Shown here one piece after another: positions 42,551-51,419 of a DNA stretch of 64,000 nt; within the stretch, counting starts at the first letter, position 1; each line of letters begins with the position of its first letter. Source of the DNA: Halorussus marinus (lineage in GTDB: Archaea > Halobacteriota > Halobacteria > Halobacteriales > Haladaptataceae); NCBI RefSeq assembly GCF_004765795.1, contig NZ_SBIV01000001.1:310001-374000 (forward strand), in the 5' to 3' direction. The notes under the pieces are model-generated. The model saw only the letters and a list, made by a program, of their open reading frames with translations. It had not been told where the DNA came from and ran no database searches. A program made the position numbers and the translations under genes.

Positions 42551-43330
42551 CTACTCCCAGTCGGGCTCCCGGTCGTCGAGGAACGCCGCCATCCCCTCGC
42601 GCTGGTCGTGGGTGCCGAACAGGCCGCTCCACGCCCGTCGCTCGTAGCGCAGGCCGGCCTCCTGACCGGTCTCGTGGGCCTGATTGAGCAGTTCCTTGGC
42701 CGTCCGGAGCGCGTAGGCGGGCTTGGCCGCGAGGTCGGCCGCGAGGTCGGCGACGTGGTCGTCGAGCTGATCGGACGCGACGACCTCGCCGACCAGCCCG
42801 TGCTCGTGGGCGTCCTGGGCGTCGATGCGCTCGCCGAAGAAGATCAGCCGACGCGCGATCTCGTCGCCGACCAGCCGGGGGAGCCGCTGACTGCCGCCCC
42901 ACCCGGGGACGATCCCGAGGTCGATCTCGGTCTGGCCGACCACGGCGTCCTCGCTGGCGACCCGGAGGTCGGCCGCGAGCGCGAGCTCGCACCCGCCGCC
43001 GAAGGCGTAGCCGTTGATCGCCGCGATCACCGGCGCGGGGAACCGCTCGATCTTGTCGGCGACGCGGTGGCCCAGTTCGGCGTAGGCCTGCGCCTCGGGC
43101 GTCGAGAGTTCGCGCATGTAGCCGATGTCCGCGCCGGCGACGAACGCGTCGTCGCCCGCGCCGGTGAGCACGAGCGCCCGGGCGCCCTCCCGCTCGGCCT
43201 CCTCGAGCGCGTCCTCGATGGCTTCGAGGGTGTCGACGTTCAGCGCGTTCAGCCGGTCCGGTCGGTCGACGGTCAGGGTCGCGACGTCGTCGGAATCGAA
43301 CTCGAGGCGAATGGTCTCCCAGTCGGACAT
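42551..43330 (-). CDS. Enoyl-CoA hydratase/isomerase family protein
   Basis: A 259-residue crotonase-superfamily enzyme that adds water to trans-2-enoyl-CoA in fatty acid beta-oxidation. The oxyanion-hole motif AGADIG (65-70) and the catalytic Glu115 (GGGCELAL) and Glu135 (GQTEIDLG) are present. It ends four bases after the permease. The ATG at 43330 is about 30 bp after a TATA-like ATTATT on the minus strand. It stands alone. Confidence 0.9.
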   Translation of the reverse strand: MSDWETIRLEFDSDDVATLTVDRPDRLNALNVDTLEAIEDALEEAEREGARALVLTGAGDDAFVAGADIGYMRELSTPEAQAYAELGHRVADKIERFPAPVIAAINGYAFGGGCELALAADLRVASEDAVVGQTEIDLGIVPGWGGSQRLPRLVGDEIARRLIFFGERIDAQDAHEHGLVGEVVASDQLDDHVADLAADLAAKPAYALRTAKELLNQAHETGQEAGLRYERRAWSGLFGTHDQREGMAAFLDDREPDWE

Positions 43331-43408
43331 ACCCGTCGGTACGGACGCTCGCCGAATAATCCTTCCCTTCCGGAAAGCGGAAATATCACCCCGCCGTAGC
43401 GCCGACCG

Positions 43409-43909
43409 ATGACTCTCTCGGAGGAGGCCCGCGAGCGGCTCGCCGATCTGGTGGAGCTACAGCCGACGAAGAACGCCGAGCTACAGGACCGCTGGGGTCT
43501 CGAAAGCGGGAGCGAGGTCCACGGCTACCTCGAAGACGAGCTCAAAGAGTACTACTACCGCGACGACAACAGCCTCATCCGGGCGACCGCCGAGGCCGCC
43601 GACCTCGTCGACGTCGAGCCCGGGGTCGAGAGCGACGAGGAAGGCGGGGTCCCCGACGTGATCCGAGTGCCTCGGCTCCAACAGCAGGTGTTCGAGGTCG
43701 TCGCGGGTCCCGACGAGGACTCAGAGAGCGTGGTGTCGGTGTTGAACAAGCTCCGGGAGGCGTTCGACGTCGACCCCGAGGCCGAAGACGTCCGGAGCGC
43801 GCTCCAGAGCCTCCGGCGAAAGGGGGTCGTGGAAGTCGTCTATCGGACCGTGCCGACGTTCCGGCTGGCGGTCGAGCGCGACGCGGTCGCCGTCGAGCGC
43901 TCGGATTAA
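43409..43909 (+). CDS. DUF5797-family protein
   Basis: A 166-residue acidic protein with two winged-helix-like halves (KNAELQDRWGLESGSEVHGYLEDELKEYY and SVVSVLNKLREAFDVD...SALQSLRRKGVVEV). From memory it matches the haloarchaeal DUF5797 family. It is likely a nucleic-acid-binding protein. It converges with the DUF5787 gene, overlapping by 4 bases. Confidence 0.7.
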   Translation: MTLSEEARERLADLVELQPTKNAELQDRWGLESGSEVHGYLEDELKEYYYRDDNSLIRATAEAADLVDVEPGVESDEEGGVPDVIRVPRLQQQVFEVVAGPDEDSESVVSVLNKLREAFDVDPEAEDVRSALQSLRRKGVVEVVYRTVPTFRLAVERDAVAVERSD

Positions 43910-44958
43910 TCCGGGCGCTCGCGCTCGCGTCGCCGTCCGAGTAGTCGCCGAACCCCCTTTCCCGGGCCGCCCTCGATCGGCCAGCCGCCGGTCCGCCACT
44001 GGGGCGGCTCCGGGGAGAACTCCGGACACGACCCCGAACAGGCCGCCCCGGTCTGGTGACAGTCGTTCGCCCCGCAGTAGGGCAACAGCGCCCGGCCGTC
44101 GCGTCTGAGCTCGAAGTGCCGACAGTCCGGGCGCATCGTGTCGGCGAACGACCGCCACCCCGTCTCGTAGGCGCGCTCGGCGATTTCCAGCCGCTTGTCG
44201 GCCTTCCACTCGGGGTCGGCGTACTCGAAGGTCGCCGCCGAGGCGTCGTACTCGCCGCCCTCGGGACGGTCGAGGATCCGGGTGCCGGGCGCGTCGGCGT
44301 CCAGCGACCGGGGAAACCACTCGACGCTCGCCCGCGTCTGCGCGTCGCCCTCGGCGTCGACGGTCAGGATGCCCGCCTCGACCGGGACGCCCTCCAAGAG
44401 CGCGGGCTCGACGCGCTCGCCGGTCGCGCGGGTCGCCACCCACACCTCGTCGGCGAGCGACAGCGCCACGTCGTACTCAAGTTGAGAGCCCAGAGCGCGG
44501 GCCGCGCTCGCGTCGAGGTCGGGCTTGTTCTCGATCGCGACGATCCGGTCGACCCAGTCGGGGTAGGCCCACTTCCGGCGAATCTGGAGCCGGTTTCCCG
44601 ACTTGCGGGTGTCCAGAATCCCGCGGTCGGCAGCGCGGTGGATCGCCTCCCGGACGTAGCGCCACGGGTAGCCGGGGTCGGCCAGCGCCTCGCGGTACCA
44701 CGCCCACTCGGCCGGGGCGTCCCGGAGGACCGCGAGCAGGTCCGAGTCGAGGCGCTCGGGGCCGAAGTTCCGGCGCCGGGCGAGCCCCTCGGGATCGACC
44801 TCGACGACGATGGTGTCCCACCGGCGGCGTCTGGTCCCGAGCTGGCGGGCGACGAGCGCGGGACGCGCCGTCGACTCGCCCGGGGGCCACTCGCGTTCGG
44901 CCCACCGGCAGGTCCGCAACTCGAAGACGAACTCGGGGTCGGCGTCCGCGTCGGTCAC
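43906..44958 (-). CDS. DUF5787-family protein, possible Fe-S nuclease
   Basis: A 350-residue protein of the haloarchaeal DUF5787 family (recalled). It has a single Cys near the N-terminus (C17), a central segment with D134, D137, the ExK-like E143-N-K145 and the Q159-L-E-Y162 stretch, and a C-terminal Cys cluster (C279, C295, C300, C307, C311). This order, one N-terminal Cys, a PD-(D/E)xK-like core and a C-terminal Cys cluster, resembles Cas4/AddB-type Fe-S nucleases. The resemblance is by motif only, and the spacing of the last motif is not canonical. Start GTG 44958. Confidence 0.65.
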   Translation of the reverse strand: MTDADADPEFVFELRTCRWAEREWPPGESTARPALVARQLGTRRRRWDTIVVEVDPEGLARRRNFGPERLDSDLLAVLRDAPAEWAWYREALADPGYPWRYVREAIHRAADRGILDTRKSGNRLQIRRKWAYPDWVDRIVAIENKPDLDASAARALGSQLEYDVALSLADEVWVATRATGERVEPALLEGVPVEAGILTVDAEGDAQTRASVEWFPRSLDADAPGTRILDRPEGGEYDASAATFEYADPEWKADKRLEIAERAYETGWRSFADTMRPDCRHFELRRDGRALLPYCGANDCHQTGAACSGSCPEFSPEPPQWRTGGWPIEGGPGKGVRRLLGRRRERERPD

Positions 44959-45073
44959 GGTGGCGGTTGGCGTCGGGGCGGCCTAAGTGGTTCGGAACCC
45001 GGGGACGCTCCGGGCGCGAGTTCCGAGCGCGGCTGACGCTTCGAGGGCGTCGGCCCTTCGGGGCGACGACGAC

Positions 45074-45511
45074 TCAGATGTCGCCGTTCTCCTCCTTCTC
45101 GTTGAGGAACTCGTGGGCGTCTTCGAGGATCTCGCGGGGGCCGTCCTGCGTGATCGTGTTGATCGCCTGATCGTAGTCGCGCCACTGGTGGTCCCGATGC
45201 TCGTGGGAGAGCTCGGCGCTCGCCTCGTAGGACTTGGCGACGAACAGGTGGACCGTCTTGTGGATGGTGTCGCCGTTGGCCTCGAAGACGTAGTCGTAGT
45301 CGTCGCGAAAGCCGTCGAGCAGTCGGAAATCCTGGATGCCAGACTCCTCTTTGACTTCCCTGATCGCGGTCTGCTGTAGCTCTTCGTCTCCCTCGACGCC
45401 GCCCTTGGGGAACTCCCAGTCTCCCGGTCGGCTCTTCAGGAGAAGGTATTCGCGTCGACCGCGGGTGTCCCGGTAGAGGATCGCACCCGCGCTCGTGGCT
45501 TGAACCGTCAT
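45074..45511 (-). CDS. NUDIX hydrolase, Ap4A-pyrophosphatase-like
   Basis: A 145-residue Nudix hydrolase. The Nudix box runs from G37 to I59 (GGVEGDEELQQTAIREVKEE) and has the canonical G-x5-E-x7-RE-x2-EE pattern. The FPKGGVE start and the length suit diadenosine tetraphosphate hydrolases. It should remove a nucleoside diphosphate linked to X. The GTG/ATG start at 45511 is preceded by a TATA-like box on the minus strand. Confidence 0.9.
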   Translation of the reverse strand: MTVQATSAGAILYRDTRGRREYLLLKSRPGDWEFPKGGVEGDEELQQTAIREVKEESGIQDFRLLDGFRDDYDYVFEANGDTIHKTVHLFVAKSYEASAELSHEHRDHQWRDYDQAINTITQDGPREILEDAHEFLNEKEENGDI

Positions 45512-45640
45512 TTGATGGGTTCTATACGGCGGTGCGTTAAGAGAATGTCGGAGACCCGCGCAGTCGAAGAGGTCCGCGAACCGAGAGCAGTCGATTTACG
45601 TACCTCGACGCTGAAGGGGACGGACACCCAGCACCCAGCC

Positions 45641-45967
45641 ATGACCTTCGTAACCAGAATCCGACTCCAGAGCGGGAATCGCCCCGCGCTGGAGCACGTC
45701 GTCGACGAGATTCGCACGAAAGCAGAACGAAAGGGCGCCGAGCTCCGCGGCCCCCACTCGGCCCCGCCGACCGACCTCACGGTCCCCCTGTACAAGACGA
45801 CCGACGGCGACCAGTCTCGCCACTTCGGCTCGTGGGACTACACCGTCTACACTCGCCAGCTCGAGATCGTGGGTCACAACGACCTCGCACGGCGGGTGGC
45901 CGAGTTCGACTTCCCCGAGGGCGTCCACGTCGAGGTCGAACTCGAACAGATCGAGCAGATGGCCTGA
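45641..45967 (+). CDS. uS10-like protein
   Basis: A 108-residue protein starting MTFVTRIRLQSGNRPALEHVV. The fold pattern with GAELRGPHSAPPTDLTVPLYK and WDYTVYTRQLEIVGHNDLARRVAEF matches the ribosomal protein uS10 fold. It is a second S10-like protein outside the main ribosomal cluster, so it may not be the canonical subunit. It precedes the DHPS gene by about 70 bases on the same strand. Confidence 0.75.
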   Translation: MTFVTRIRLQSGNRPALEHVVDEIRTKAERKGAELRGPHSAPPTDLTVPLYKTTDGDQSRHFGSWDYTVYTRQLEIVGHNDLARRVAEFDFPEGVHVEVELEQIEQMA

Positions 45968-46035
45968 GCCGGCCCCGTCCCCGGCTCCGGCTCCGAAGCG
46001 ACTCTCTTATTGTCTCTCGGCCGACCGTACCCCAC

Positions 46036-47172
46036 ATGCAGAACGTCTCCGCCGCGGGGCTGGGCATCGGCGACGACCACCCGCCCCGGATCATGGGCGT
46101 GTTGAACGTCAGCGCCGAGTCGCCGTACGACCCGAGCGTCTACGACGACCCCGGCGAGGCCGCGGCGTACGTCGACACCGAGCTCATCGACGAGGGCGCA
46201 GACATCGTCGACGTGGGGCTCGAATCGGCGAACAAGCGCTTCGAGGTCCTCTCGGCCGACCAGGAGCTCGACCGGCTCGACACCGCGATCGAGACCATCG
46301 AGAGCGTCTCTGGCGACGCGGTGTTTTCGATCGAGACGCGCTACGCCGAGGTCGCCGACGAGGCCCTCTCGCGGGGCTTCGACATGGTCAACGACATCTG
46401 TGGCTTCGCCGACCCCGAGATGCCCGCTGTCTGTCGCGAGCGCGACGCCGCGGTGGTGAAGATGGCGAGCCCGCCCGATCTGGAGCGGCCCGGGGCGGTC
46501 GAGAAGCCCGACGACATCTACGACGCCCTCGAACGGGGCGGGCTGACCGACAAGACCGTCGTCGACCCGGCGTTCGGCGGCTGGTCGGAGGCCAAGACGC
46601 TCGAAGACGACCGCGAGACGTTCCGCCGGCTCCGGGAGTTTCGCGGGCTCGACCGACCGATCCTCGTCTCGATCAACCGCAAGAACTTCCTCCGGGAGCT
46701 CGCGGGTCGCACGACCGAGGCGGCGCTACCGGTCTCGCTGGCGGCGACCGCGATGGCGGTCGAGCGTGGCGCCCACGTCGTCCGGACCCACGACGTGGCC
46801 GAGACCGCCGACGCCGCGAAGATCGGGTCGGCGTTCGCCCGCGACCGCGTCCGGGACACCGGCGTCGGCGTCGAGGAACTCGACGTGACGACCGCGGGCG
46901 AGGCGTCTCGGCACCTCCACCGCGTCGGCGCCGACGAGTCGGTCGCCGAGCGCGTCCCGGTCCGCGTCTTCGAACTGACCGGGCTCGCCGACGCCGACCG
47001 GGACGCGCTCGCGGCGGCCGCGGCCGACGCGGGCGTCGCGTTCGCCCCCGGCGACGCCGGCTGTATTCTGGCGGGGTCGCCGGCCGATCTCGACCGGCTT
47101 CGAACCCTCTCTACGGGCGGCTCGGACCGTCTCGACGCCGTCTTCGATGCTGTCAGCGAGCCCGAACGGTAA
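46036..47172 (+). CDS. Dihydropteroate synthase-like protein
   Basis: A 378-residue DHPS-like TIM-barrel protein. The pattern IMGVLNVSAESPYDP is the haloarchaeal form of the DHPS motif, and ADIVDVGLESA, FSIETRYAEVADEA, MVNDICGF, VDPAFGG and SINRKNFLRE follow. It should join pterin diphosphate to p-aminobenzoate or a related aniline in making folate or methanopterin-like cofactors. The start is ATG 46036; the open frame upstream is not used. It is followed by mptE. Confidence 0.85.
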   Translation: MQNVSAAGLGIGDDHPPRIMGVLNVSAESPYDPSVYDDPGEAAAYVDTELIDEGADIVDVGLESANKRFEVLSADQELDRLDTAIETIESVSGDAVFSIETRYAEVADEALSRGFDMVNDICGFADPEMPAVCRERDAAVVKMASPPDLERPGAVEKPDDIYDALERGGLTDKTVVDPAFGGWSEAKTLEDDRETFRRLREFRGLDRPILVSINRKNFLRELAGRTTEAALPVSLAATAMAVERGAHVVRTHDVAETADAAKIGSAFARDRVRDTGVGVEELDVTTAGEASRHLHRVGADESVAERVPVRVFELTGLADADRDALAAAAADAGVAFAPGDAGCILAGSPADLDRLRTLSTGGSDRLDAVFDAVSEPER

Positions 47173-47212
47173 GAGAAAACTTATGCCGGGCGAAAAACAA
47201 CCCCCGGTGGGA

Positions 47213-47262
47213 AGCCGGAAGGGCGTCCGCGGGTAGGGGTACTTGCAGACGAACTTCCGGCT
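47213..47262 (+). other. Structured leader before mptE
   Basis: AGCCGGAAG (47213-47221) and CTTCCGGCT (47254-47262) are perfect 9-bp complements around a 32-base loop, 15 bases before ATG 47278. A second small hairpin pairs CCGGG (47186-47190) with CCCGG. A TATA-like box (about 47177-47183) would start the RNA near 47205, so mptE has an unusual leader of about 75 bases. Confidence 0.5.
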
Positions 47263-47277
47263 CAGACGGTTCTGACA

Positions 47278-47964
47278 ATGCACTACGACACCTGGAGCCC
47301 CGTCTATCGGGAGTTACTCGACGACTTGGGCTACGACCGGGCGGGCGACGAGCGGGCCCGCGATCGGCTCGCGGAGTTGACCGAGCCGTTCGACTGCGAA
47401 CTGCTCGACGTCGACGGCGACCGAGTCGCCGTAGCTGGGGCGGGCCCCTCGCTGTCCGACGAACTCGACCGGGCCCGCGAGGCCGACGCGGTGGTCGCCG
47501 CCTCCTCGGCCGCCGACGTCCTCCGGGCGGCCGGCGTCGGGGTCGACTGCGTGGTCACCGACCTCGACAAGACCCCCGAAACCGCCCGCGAGCTCGCCGC
47601 CGAAGGCGTCCCCGTGGCGGTTCACGCCCACGGCGACAACGTCTCGGCGGTCGAGACGTGGGTCCCGCGGTTCGACGCCGAGGCCGTGCTGGCGACGACG
47701 CAGGCCGAGCCGGTCGGCCACGTCCGGAACTTCGGGGGTTTCACCGACGGCGACCGGGCGGCGTTCCTCGCTGACCACCTCGGGGCGGCCGAGCTCGCGT
47801 TCGTCGGCTGGGACTTCGACGATCCGTCGGTGAGCGCCGAGAAAGCCGAAAAGCTCGGGTGGGCCGCCCGCCTGCTCCGCTGGCTGGAGCGCCGACGCGG
47901 CGAGTCGTTCGCGGTGCTCGACGGCCGGCGCGCCGAGCTGGACGTGAGCGATTTCCCGGCGTAG
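47278..47964 (+). CDS. mptE: 6-hydroxymethylpterin diphosphokinase (MptE-like)
   Basis: A 228-residue DUF115-type protein. MptE in archaea transfers diphosphate from ATP onto 6-hydroxymethylpterin, the step before dihydropteroate synthase. The patterns VAVAGAGPSLSDELDRAREADAVVAA, DCVVTDLDKTP and VAVHAHGDN match the family. It follows the DHPS gene by 105 bases, with its own promoter and a structured leader. The pairing of the two supports the pathway assignment. Confidence 0.85.
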   Translation: MHYDTWSPVYRELLDDLGYDRAGDERARDRLAELTEPFDCELLDVDGDRVAVAGAGPSLSDELDRAREADAVVAASSAADVLRAAGVGVDCVVTDLDKTPETARELAAEGVPVAVHAHGDNVSAVETWVPRFDAEAVLATTQAEPVGHVRNFGGFTDGDRAAFLADHLGAAELAFVGWDFDDPSVSAEKAEKLGWAARLLRWLERRRGESFAVLDGRRAELDVSDFPA

Positions 47965-48034
47965 CTGGCCGAGAAAAGTCGTGAGACGGTCGCTGGTCGA
48001 ATCGAGCGCGAGCGATCGTTCGTCCGCCGCGGTC

Positions 48035-49006
48035 TCAGGGAGTCAACACGACCTTCCCGACGGTCTCGCGGCTCTCGATGGCCTCGTGGGCGGCCGCGGC
48101 GTCCGTCAGATCGAAGCTGTCGCCGACCACGACCTCCAGATCGCCGGCGGCAAGCAGTTTCTGGAGTTCGGGGACCGACTGGAGGACGCGCTCGGGAGTC
48201 CGTTCGAGCGCGTTGCCGAGGTGGAACCCCCGGACCGACTTGTTCTCGAACAGGAGGTCGGTGGTGTCGACCTGTCCGGGGACGCCGCTGGCGGCGCCGT
48301 ACGTCACGATCCGGCCGAAGTGTGCGAGCGCGTCGACGCTCCGAGAGAACGCGTCGCCGCCGACGCCGTCGAGGACGAGGTCGAGGCCCGCGCCGTCTGT
48401 CTCCTCGGCCACGACCTCGCGGAGGTCGGTCGTCTCGTAGTTGATCGGGTGGTCACAGCCCAGCCGCTCTGCGAGCTCGAGCTTCTCGCCGGTGCTCGCG
48501 GTGCCGAACACGGTCGCGTCGGCCGCGGCCGCGAGCTGGACCGCCGCGGTGCCGACCCCGCCGGCCGCGGCGTGGACGAGCACGTTCTCGCCGGCCTCCA
48601 GCCCGCCCCACTCGTGGAGGACGGCGTGGGCCGTCAGGAACTGCACCGGGAAGCCCGCGGCGGCCTCGAACTCCATCGACTCGGGCACCTCGAACAGCGA
48701 ATCGGCGTCGGCGAGCGCGTACTCGGCGTACCCGCCGACGCCGGTCATCGCGACCACGCGGTCGCCCTCGGCGGCGTCGGCGCCCTCGCCGACCGCGTCG
48801 ACGGTGCCGGCGGCCTCCATCCCGGGGACGAACGGCGGCGTCGGCCCGCCCTTGTAGTGGCCGCGCCGTTGCATGATGTCCGCGAAGTTGATGCCGGCGG
48901 CCTCGACGTCGATCCGGACCTGTCCCGCGTCGGGCTCGGGCGTCTCGGCGTCGATCACTTCGAGCGCGTCGCTATCGCCGAACTCCGTGACTTGGATCGC
49001 GTTCAC
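48035..49006 (-). CDS. Zeta-crystallin-like quinone oxidoreductase
   Basis: A 323-residue NADPH-dependent MDR-family oxidoreductase. The GROES-like N-terminal half (ADIMQRRGHYKGGP, PFVPGMEAAGTVDAVGEG) and the Rossmann half with the nucleotide site AAAGGVGTAAVQLAAA are clear, and the zinc ligands of alcohol dehydrogenases are absent, so it is a quinone/alkene reductase. The start GTG 49006 is the likely one. It is convergent with mptE. It may detoxify quinones. Confidence 0.87.
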   Translation of the reverse strand: MNAIQVTEFGDSDALEVIDAETPEPDAGQVRIDVEAAGINFADIMQRRGHYKGGPTPPFVPGMEAAGTVDAVGEGADAAEGDRVVAMTGVGGYAEYALADADSLFEVPESMEFEAAAGFPVQFLTAHAVLHEWGGLEAGENVLVHAAAGGVGTAAVQLAAAADATVFGTASTGEKLELAERLGCDHPINYETTDLREVVAEETDGAGLDLVLDGVGGDAFSRSVDALAHFGRIVTYGAASGVPGQVDTTDLLFENKSVRGFHLGNALERTPERVLQSVPELQKLLAAGDLEVVVGDSFDLTDAAAAHEAIESRETVGKVVLTP

Positions 49007-49062
49007 CTCCGGTGGTTCGGCCGGCGGGCGGATAAGTGGCGTGCCCGAGGCAGGACGGGGCG

Positions 49063-49248
49063 CTACTCGAGGGTCTCGACCCCGGCGTCCGGGGCGTTCT
49101 GTTTCACGCTCCGGAGGCCCTGTTCGGCCTTCTGTTTCGAGGCGTACCCCTCGCCGGAGTCGGCGATGATGTTCCCGTTGTCGTGGACGAGTCGCCACCG
49201 CCACTCGTCGGTCTCGTCTCGGTACAGTTCGAAGGTGGCGTTGCTCAT
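49063..49248 (-). CDS. HVO_2922-type DUF1508 protein
   Basis: A 61-residue small protein (MSNATFELYR) with the pattern EWRWRLVHDNGNIIADSGEGYASKQKAEQGL, which is the DUF1508/YegP fold. In haloarchaea such proteins are common and small. The start ATG 49248 agrees with the size of the family. It may be a tandem-dimer protein of unknown function. It stands alone. Confidence 0.85.
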   Translation of the reverse strand: MSNATFELYRDETDEWRWRLVHDNGNIIADSGEGYASKQKAEQGLRSVKQNAPDAGVETLE

Positions 49249-49402
49249 GGGTCGTCGGCCGAAGGCTCGGAGTCGCGGTACAAAAGCGTTCCCCGCCGTC
49301 GACCGCGAGCGCGGATCTCGGCCGCGCCAGTCCGTGACGCGGTATCGCGGTTCCGGCAAGCCTCAAGGCGACGTGGCCACTACGAACGTTTCTCTGAACA
49401 CG

Positions 49403-50413
49403 ATGTGGAACACGACGCTTCGATCTCACTCTGCGGTCGGTCTGTTCGTCGGTCTCGCGGCCGTCTGGGGCACCGCGTATCTCGCGATTCAGGTCGGCCT
49501 CCGGTCGATCCCGCCGATCACCTTCGCCGCGCTCCGCTACGACGTCGCCGGGCTGGTGTTGCTCGCGGCGACCGCCGGGCTCGCGCTCCGCACCGGGAGT
49601 CGGTGGCGCCCTCGAACGCGCGAGGAGTGGGCGCTGGTCGGGACGGGCGGACTGCTCGTCGTCGGCGTCCACTTCGCGCTGTTGTTCGCGGGCCAACAGT
49701 ACGTCTCGGGCGGGGTCGGCTCGATCGTGATGAGCCTCTCGCCCGTCCTGACGCCGGCGTTCGCGCTGGCGCTGTTGCCCGACGAGCGCCCGGACCGCCG
49801 GCAGGTCGTCGGCGTGGCGCTCGGACTCCTCGGCGTGGTCGTCGTCGCCCGTCCGGACCCCTCGGGCGGCCAGACCGCCCTCGGCGTGGGGCTGATGGTC
49901 CTCTCGGCGGCGAGCTTCGCGCTCGGCTCGGTACTCACCCGCCGGTACGACAGCGGGCTTTCGCTGATAGCCGCCCAGGCGTGGACGATGCTGATCGGCG
50001 CAGCGTTTCTCGACCTGCTCGTGGTCGGACTCCCCGGCGAGTCGTTCCGCGCGGTCGCGCCGACGCCGACCGCGCTCGCGGCGCTCGCGTACCTCTCGAT
50101 CGTCGCGAGCGTCGGGGGCTTTCTCGCGTACTTCCGACTGCTCGACCTGTTCGGACCCAACGAGGCGAGCCTCGTCAACTACGCGGTCCCGATGTTCGCC
50201 GCCCTCGGCGAGTGGCTCGCGCTCGGTCGCGCGCTCGCGCCGCCGACCGTCGTCGGGTTCGGGATCATCCTCGCCGGGTTCGGCGCGGTGAAGTGGCGGA
50301 CGCTCCGCCGGGCGACGACCCCGACGCCCGACCGGCCCGCCGCCAGAGCACAGGCCGCGGACGCCGGCGCCGTGATGGTCCGGGAGAACGTCTACTACCG
50401 GGACGTCGAGTAG
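49403..50413 (+). CDS. EamA/DMT-family transporter
   Basis: A 336-residue membrane protein with ten hydrophobic helices in two EamA repeats (about 10-145 and 155-305). The segment QYVSGGVGSIVMSLSPVLTP is typical of the family and shares a pattern with the second DMT protein in this window (61071-62060). The substrate is unknown; members move metabolites or nucleotide sugars. A polar, acidic-neutral tail of about 30 residues ends it. Start ATG 49403. Confidence 0.88.
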   Translation: MWNTTLRSHSAVGLFVGLAAVWGTAYLAIQVGLRSIPPITFAALRYDVAGLVLLAATAGLALRTGSRWRPRTREEWALVGTGGLLVVGVHFALLFAGQQYVSGGVGSIVMSLSPVLTPAFALALLPDERPDRRQVVGVALGLLGVVVVARPDPSGGQTALGVGLMVLSAASFALGSVLTRRYDSGLSLIAAQAWTMLIGAAFLDLLVVGLPGESFRAVAPTPTALAALAYLSIVASVGGFLAYFRLLDLFGPNEASLVNYAVPMFAALGEWLALGRALAPPTVVGFGIILAGFGAVKWRTLRRATTPTPDRPAARAQAADAGAVMVRENVYYRDVE

Positions 50414-50414
50414 G

Positions 50415-51419
50415 CTACGCCTCGGGCGCGAGCGCGTCGAGGGTCGCTTCGACCTCCTCGGGCTCGGCCCCGCGCGGGAACGACACCGCCAGCCGGTCGA
50501 CGCCGTCGATCGCTTCGAACTTCTCGAGCTGTGCGCGGGCCTCCTCGGGCGTCCCGACCGCGCCGAGGTCTTCGAGCAGGTCGTCGTCGATCGCCGCGAG
50601 CGCGGCCTCCTGATCGCCGTTGCCCCACGCCGCCGCGACCTCGTTCGCGGTCTCCTCGTAGCCCTGTCGGGCGAGCGCGTTCCGGTAGAACGTCCCCATC
50701 GCGCCGACGTAAAACGAGAGGTGCTGGCGGGCGAGCCGGCGAGCCCGCTCGCCGTCTTCCGAGACACAGCAGGTCAGCGAGACGGTCGTCCGCACCGCCT
50801 CGGGATCCCGGTCGCCGAGCTCGGCGCCCCGCCGGAGGTCTTCGATCCGGTCGCGCAGGCCGTCGGGTGTGAGCATCAGCGCGTGCCAGCCGTCGGCGAA
50901 CCGGCCCGCGAGCTCGACCGACTTCGGGCCCATCCCCGCGGCGTCGATCGCCACCGGGGTCTCGGGCGGATCACACCGGAGTCGGAACCCGCCGAGGGTG
51001 AACACGTCGCCGTCGTAGTCGACCTGCTCGCCCGACAGCACCGCCCGGATCACGTCGAGGTACTCGCGGGTCCGCCGGAGCGGGCGGTCGAACTCGGCGC
51101 CGTGCCAGCCCTCGATGACCGCCGGCCCCGAGGGGCCGATTCCGAGCCGGAGCCGGCCGTCCGAGAGCTCCTGGAGCGTGGCGGCGGTCTGGCCCACCAG
51201 CGCCGGCGACCGCGAGTAGACGTTGAGGATCGACGGCCCGATGCCGACGGTGTCGGTGCGTTCGGCGATGGCCGAGAGGACGGTCGCGGCGTCCCGGCCC
51301 CACGTCTCGGGGAGCCAGACCCGTCGGTAGCCGAGGTCTTCGGCGCGCTGGGCGTAGCCGACGATGTCGGAGATGTTCGGCTGGGCGGCCACCGGCAAGT
51401 GGACGGTTCGGTCGGTCAT
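50415..51419 (-). CDS. LLM-class F420-dependent oxidoreductase
   Basis: A 334-residue protein of the luciferase-like monooxygenase family, F420-dependent subgroup. The patterns YAQRAEDLGYRRVWLPETWGRDAATVL, GPSILNVYSRSPALVGQTAATLQELSDGRL, LGIGPSGPAVIEGWHG and GPKSVELAGRFADGWH are typical. It should reduce or oxidise a carbon substrate with coenzyme F420. The start is ATG 51419; the ATG nine codons upstream is less likely. It faces the DMT gene, 1 base between stop codons. Confidence 0.87.
   Translation of the reverse strand: MTDRTVHLPVAAQPNISDIVGYAQRAEDLGYRRVWLPETWGRDAATVLSAIAERTDTVGIGPSILNVYSRSPALVGQTAATLQELSDGRLRLGIGPSGPAVIEGWHGAEFDRPLRRTREYLDVIRAVLSGEQVDYDGDVFTLGGFRLRCDPPETPVAIDAAGMGPKSVELAGRFADGWHALMLTPDGLRDRIEDLRRGAELGDRDPEAVRTTVSLTCCVSEDGERARRLARQHLSFYVGAMGTFYRNALARQGYEETANEVAAAWGNGDQEAALAAIDDDLLEDLGAVGTPEEARAQLEKFEAIDGVDRLAVSFPRGAEPEEVEATLDALAPEA

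Noticed and set aside
47183-47236. 17-codon frame before mptE as another mini-ORF
   Set aside because: Its ATG lies before the expected transcription start and its stop is 41 bases before mptE, so it does not match the overlap pattern.
48035-50767. Very long minus-strand frame of 910 codons
   Set aside because: Only the 3' part (48035-49006) is a real quinone oxidoreductase; the rest is antisense to the DMT and other genes.
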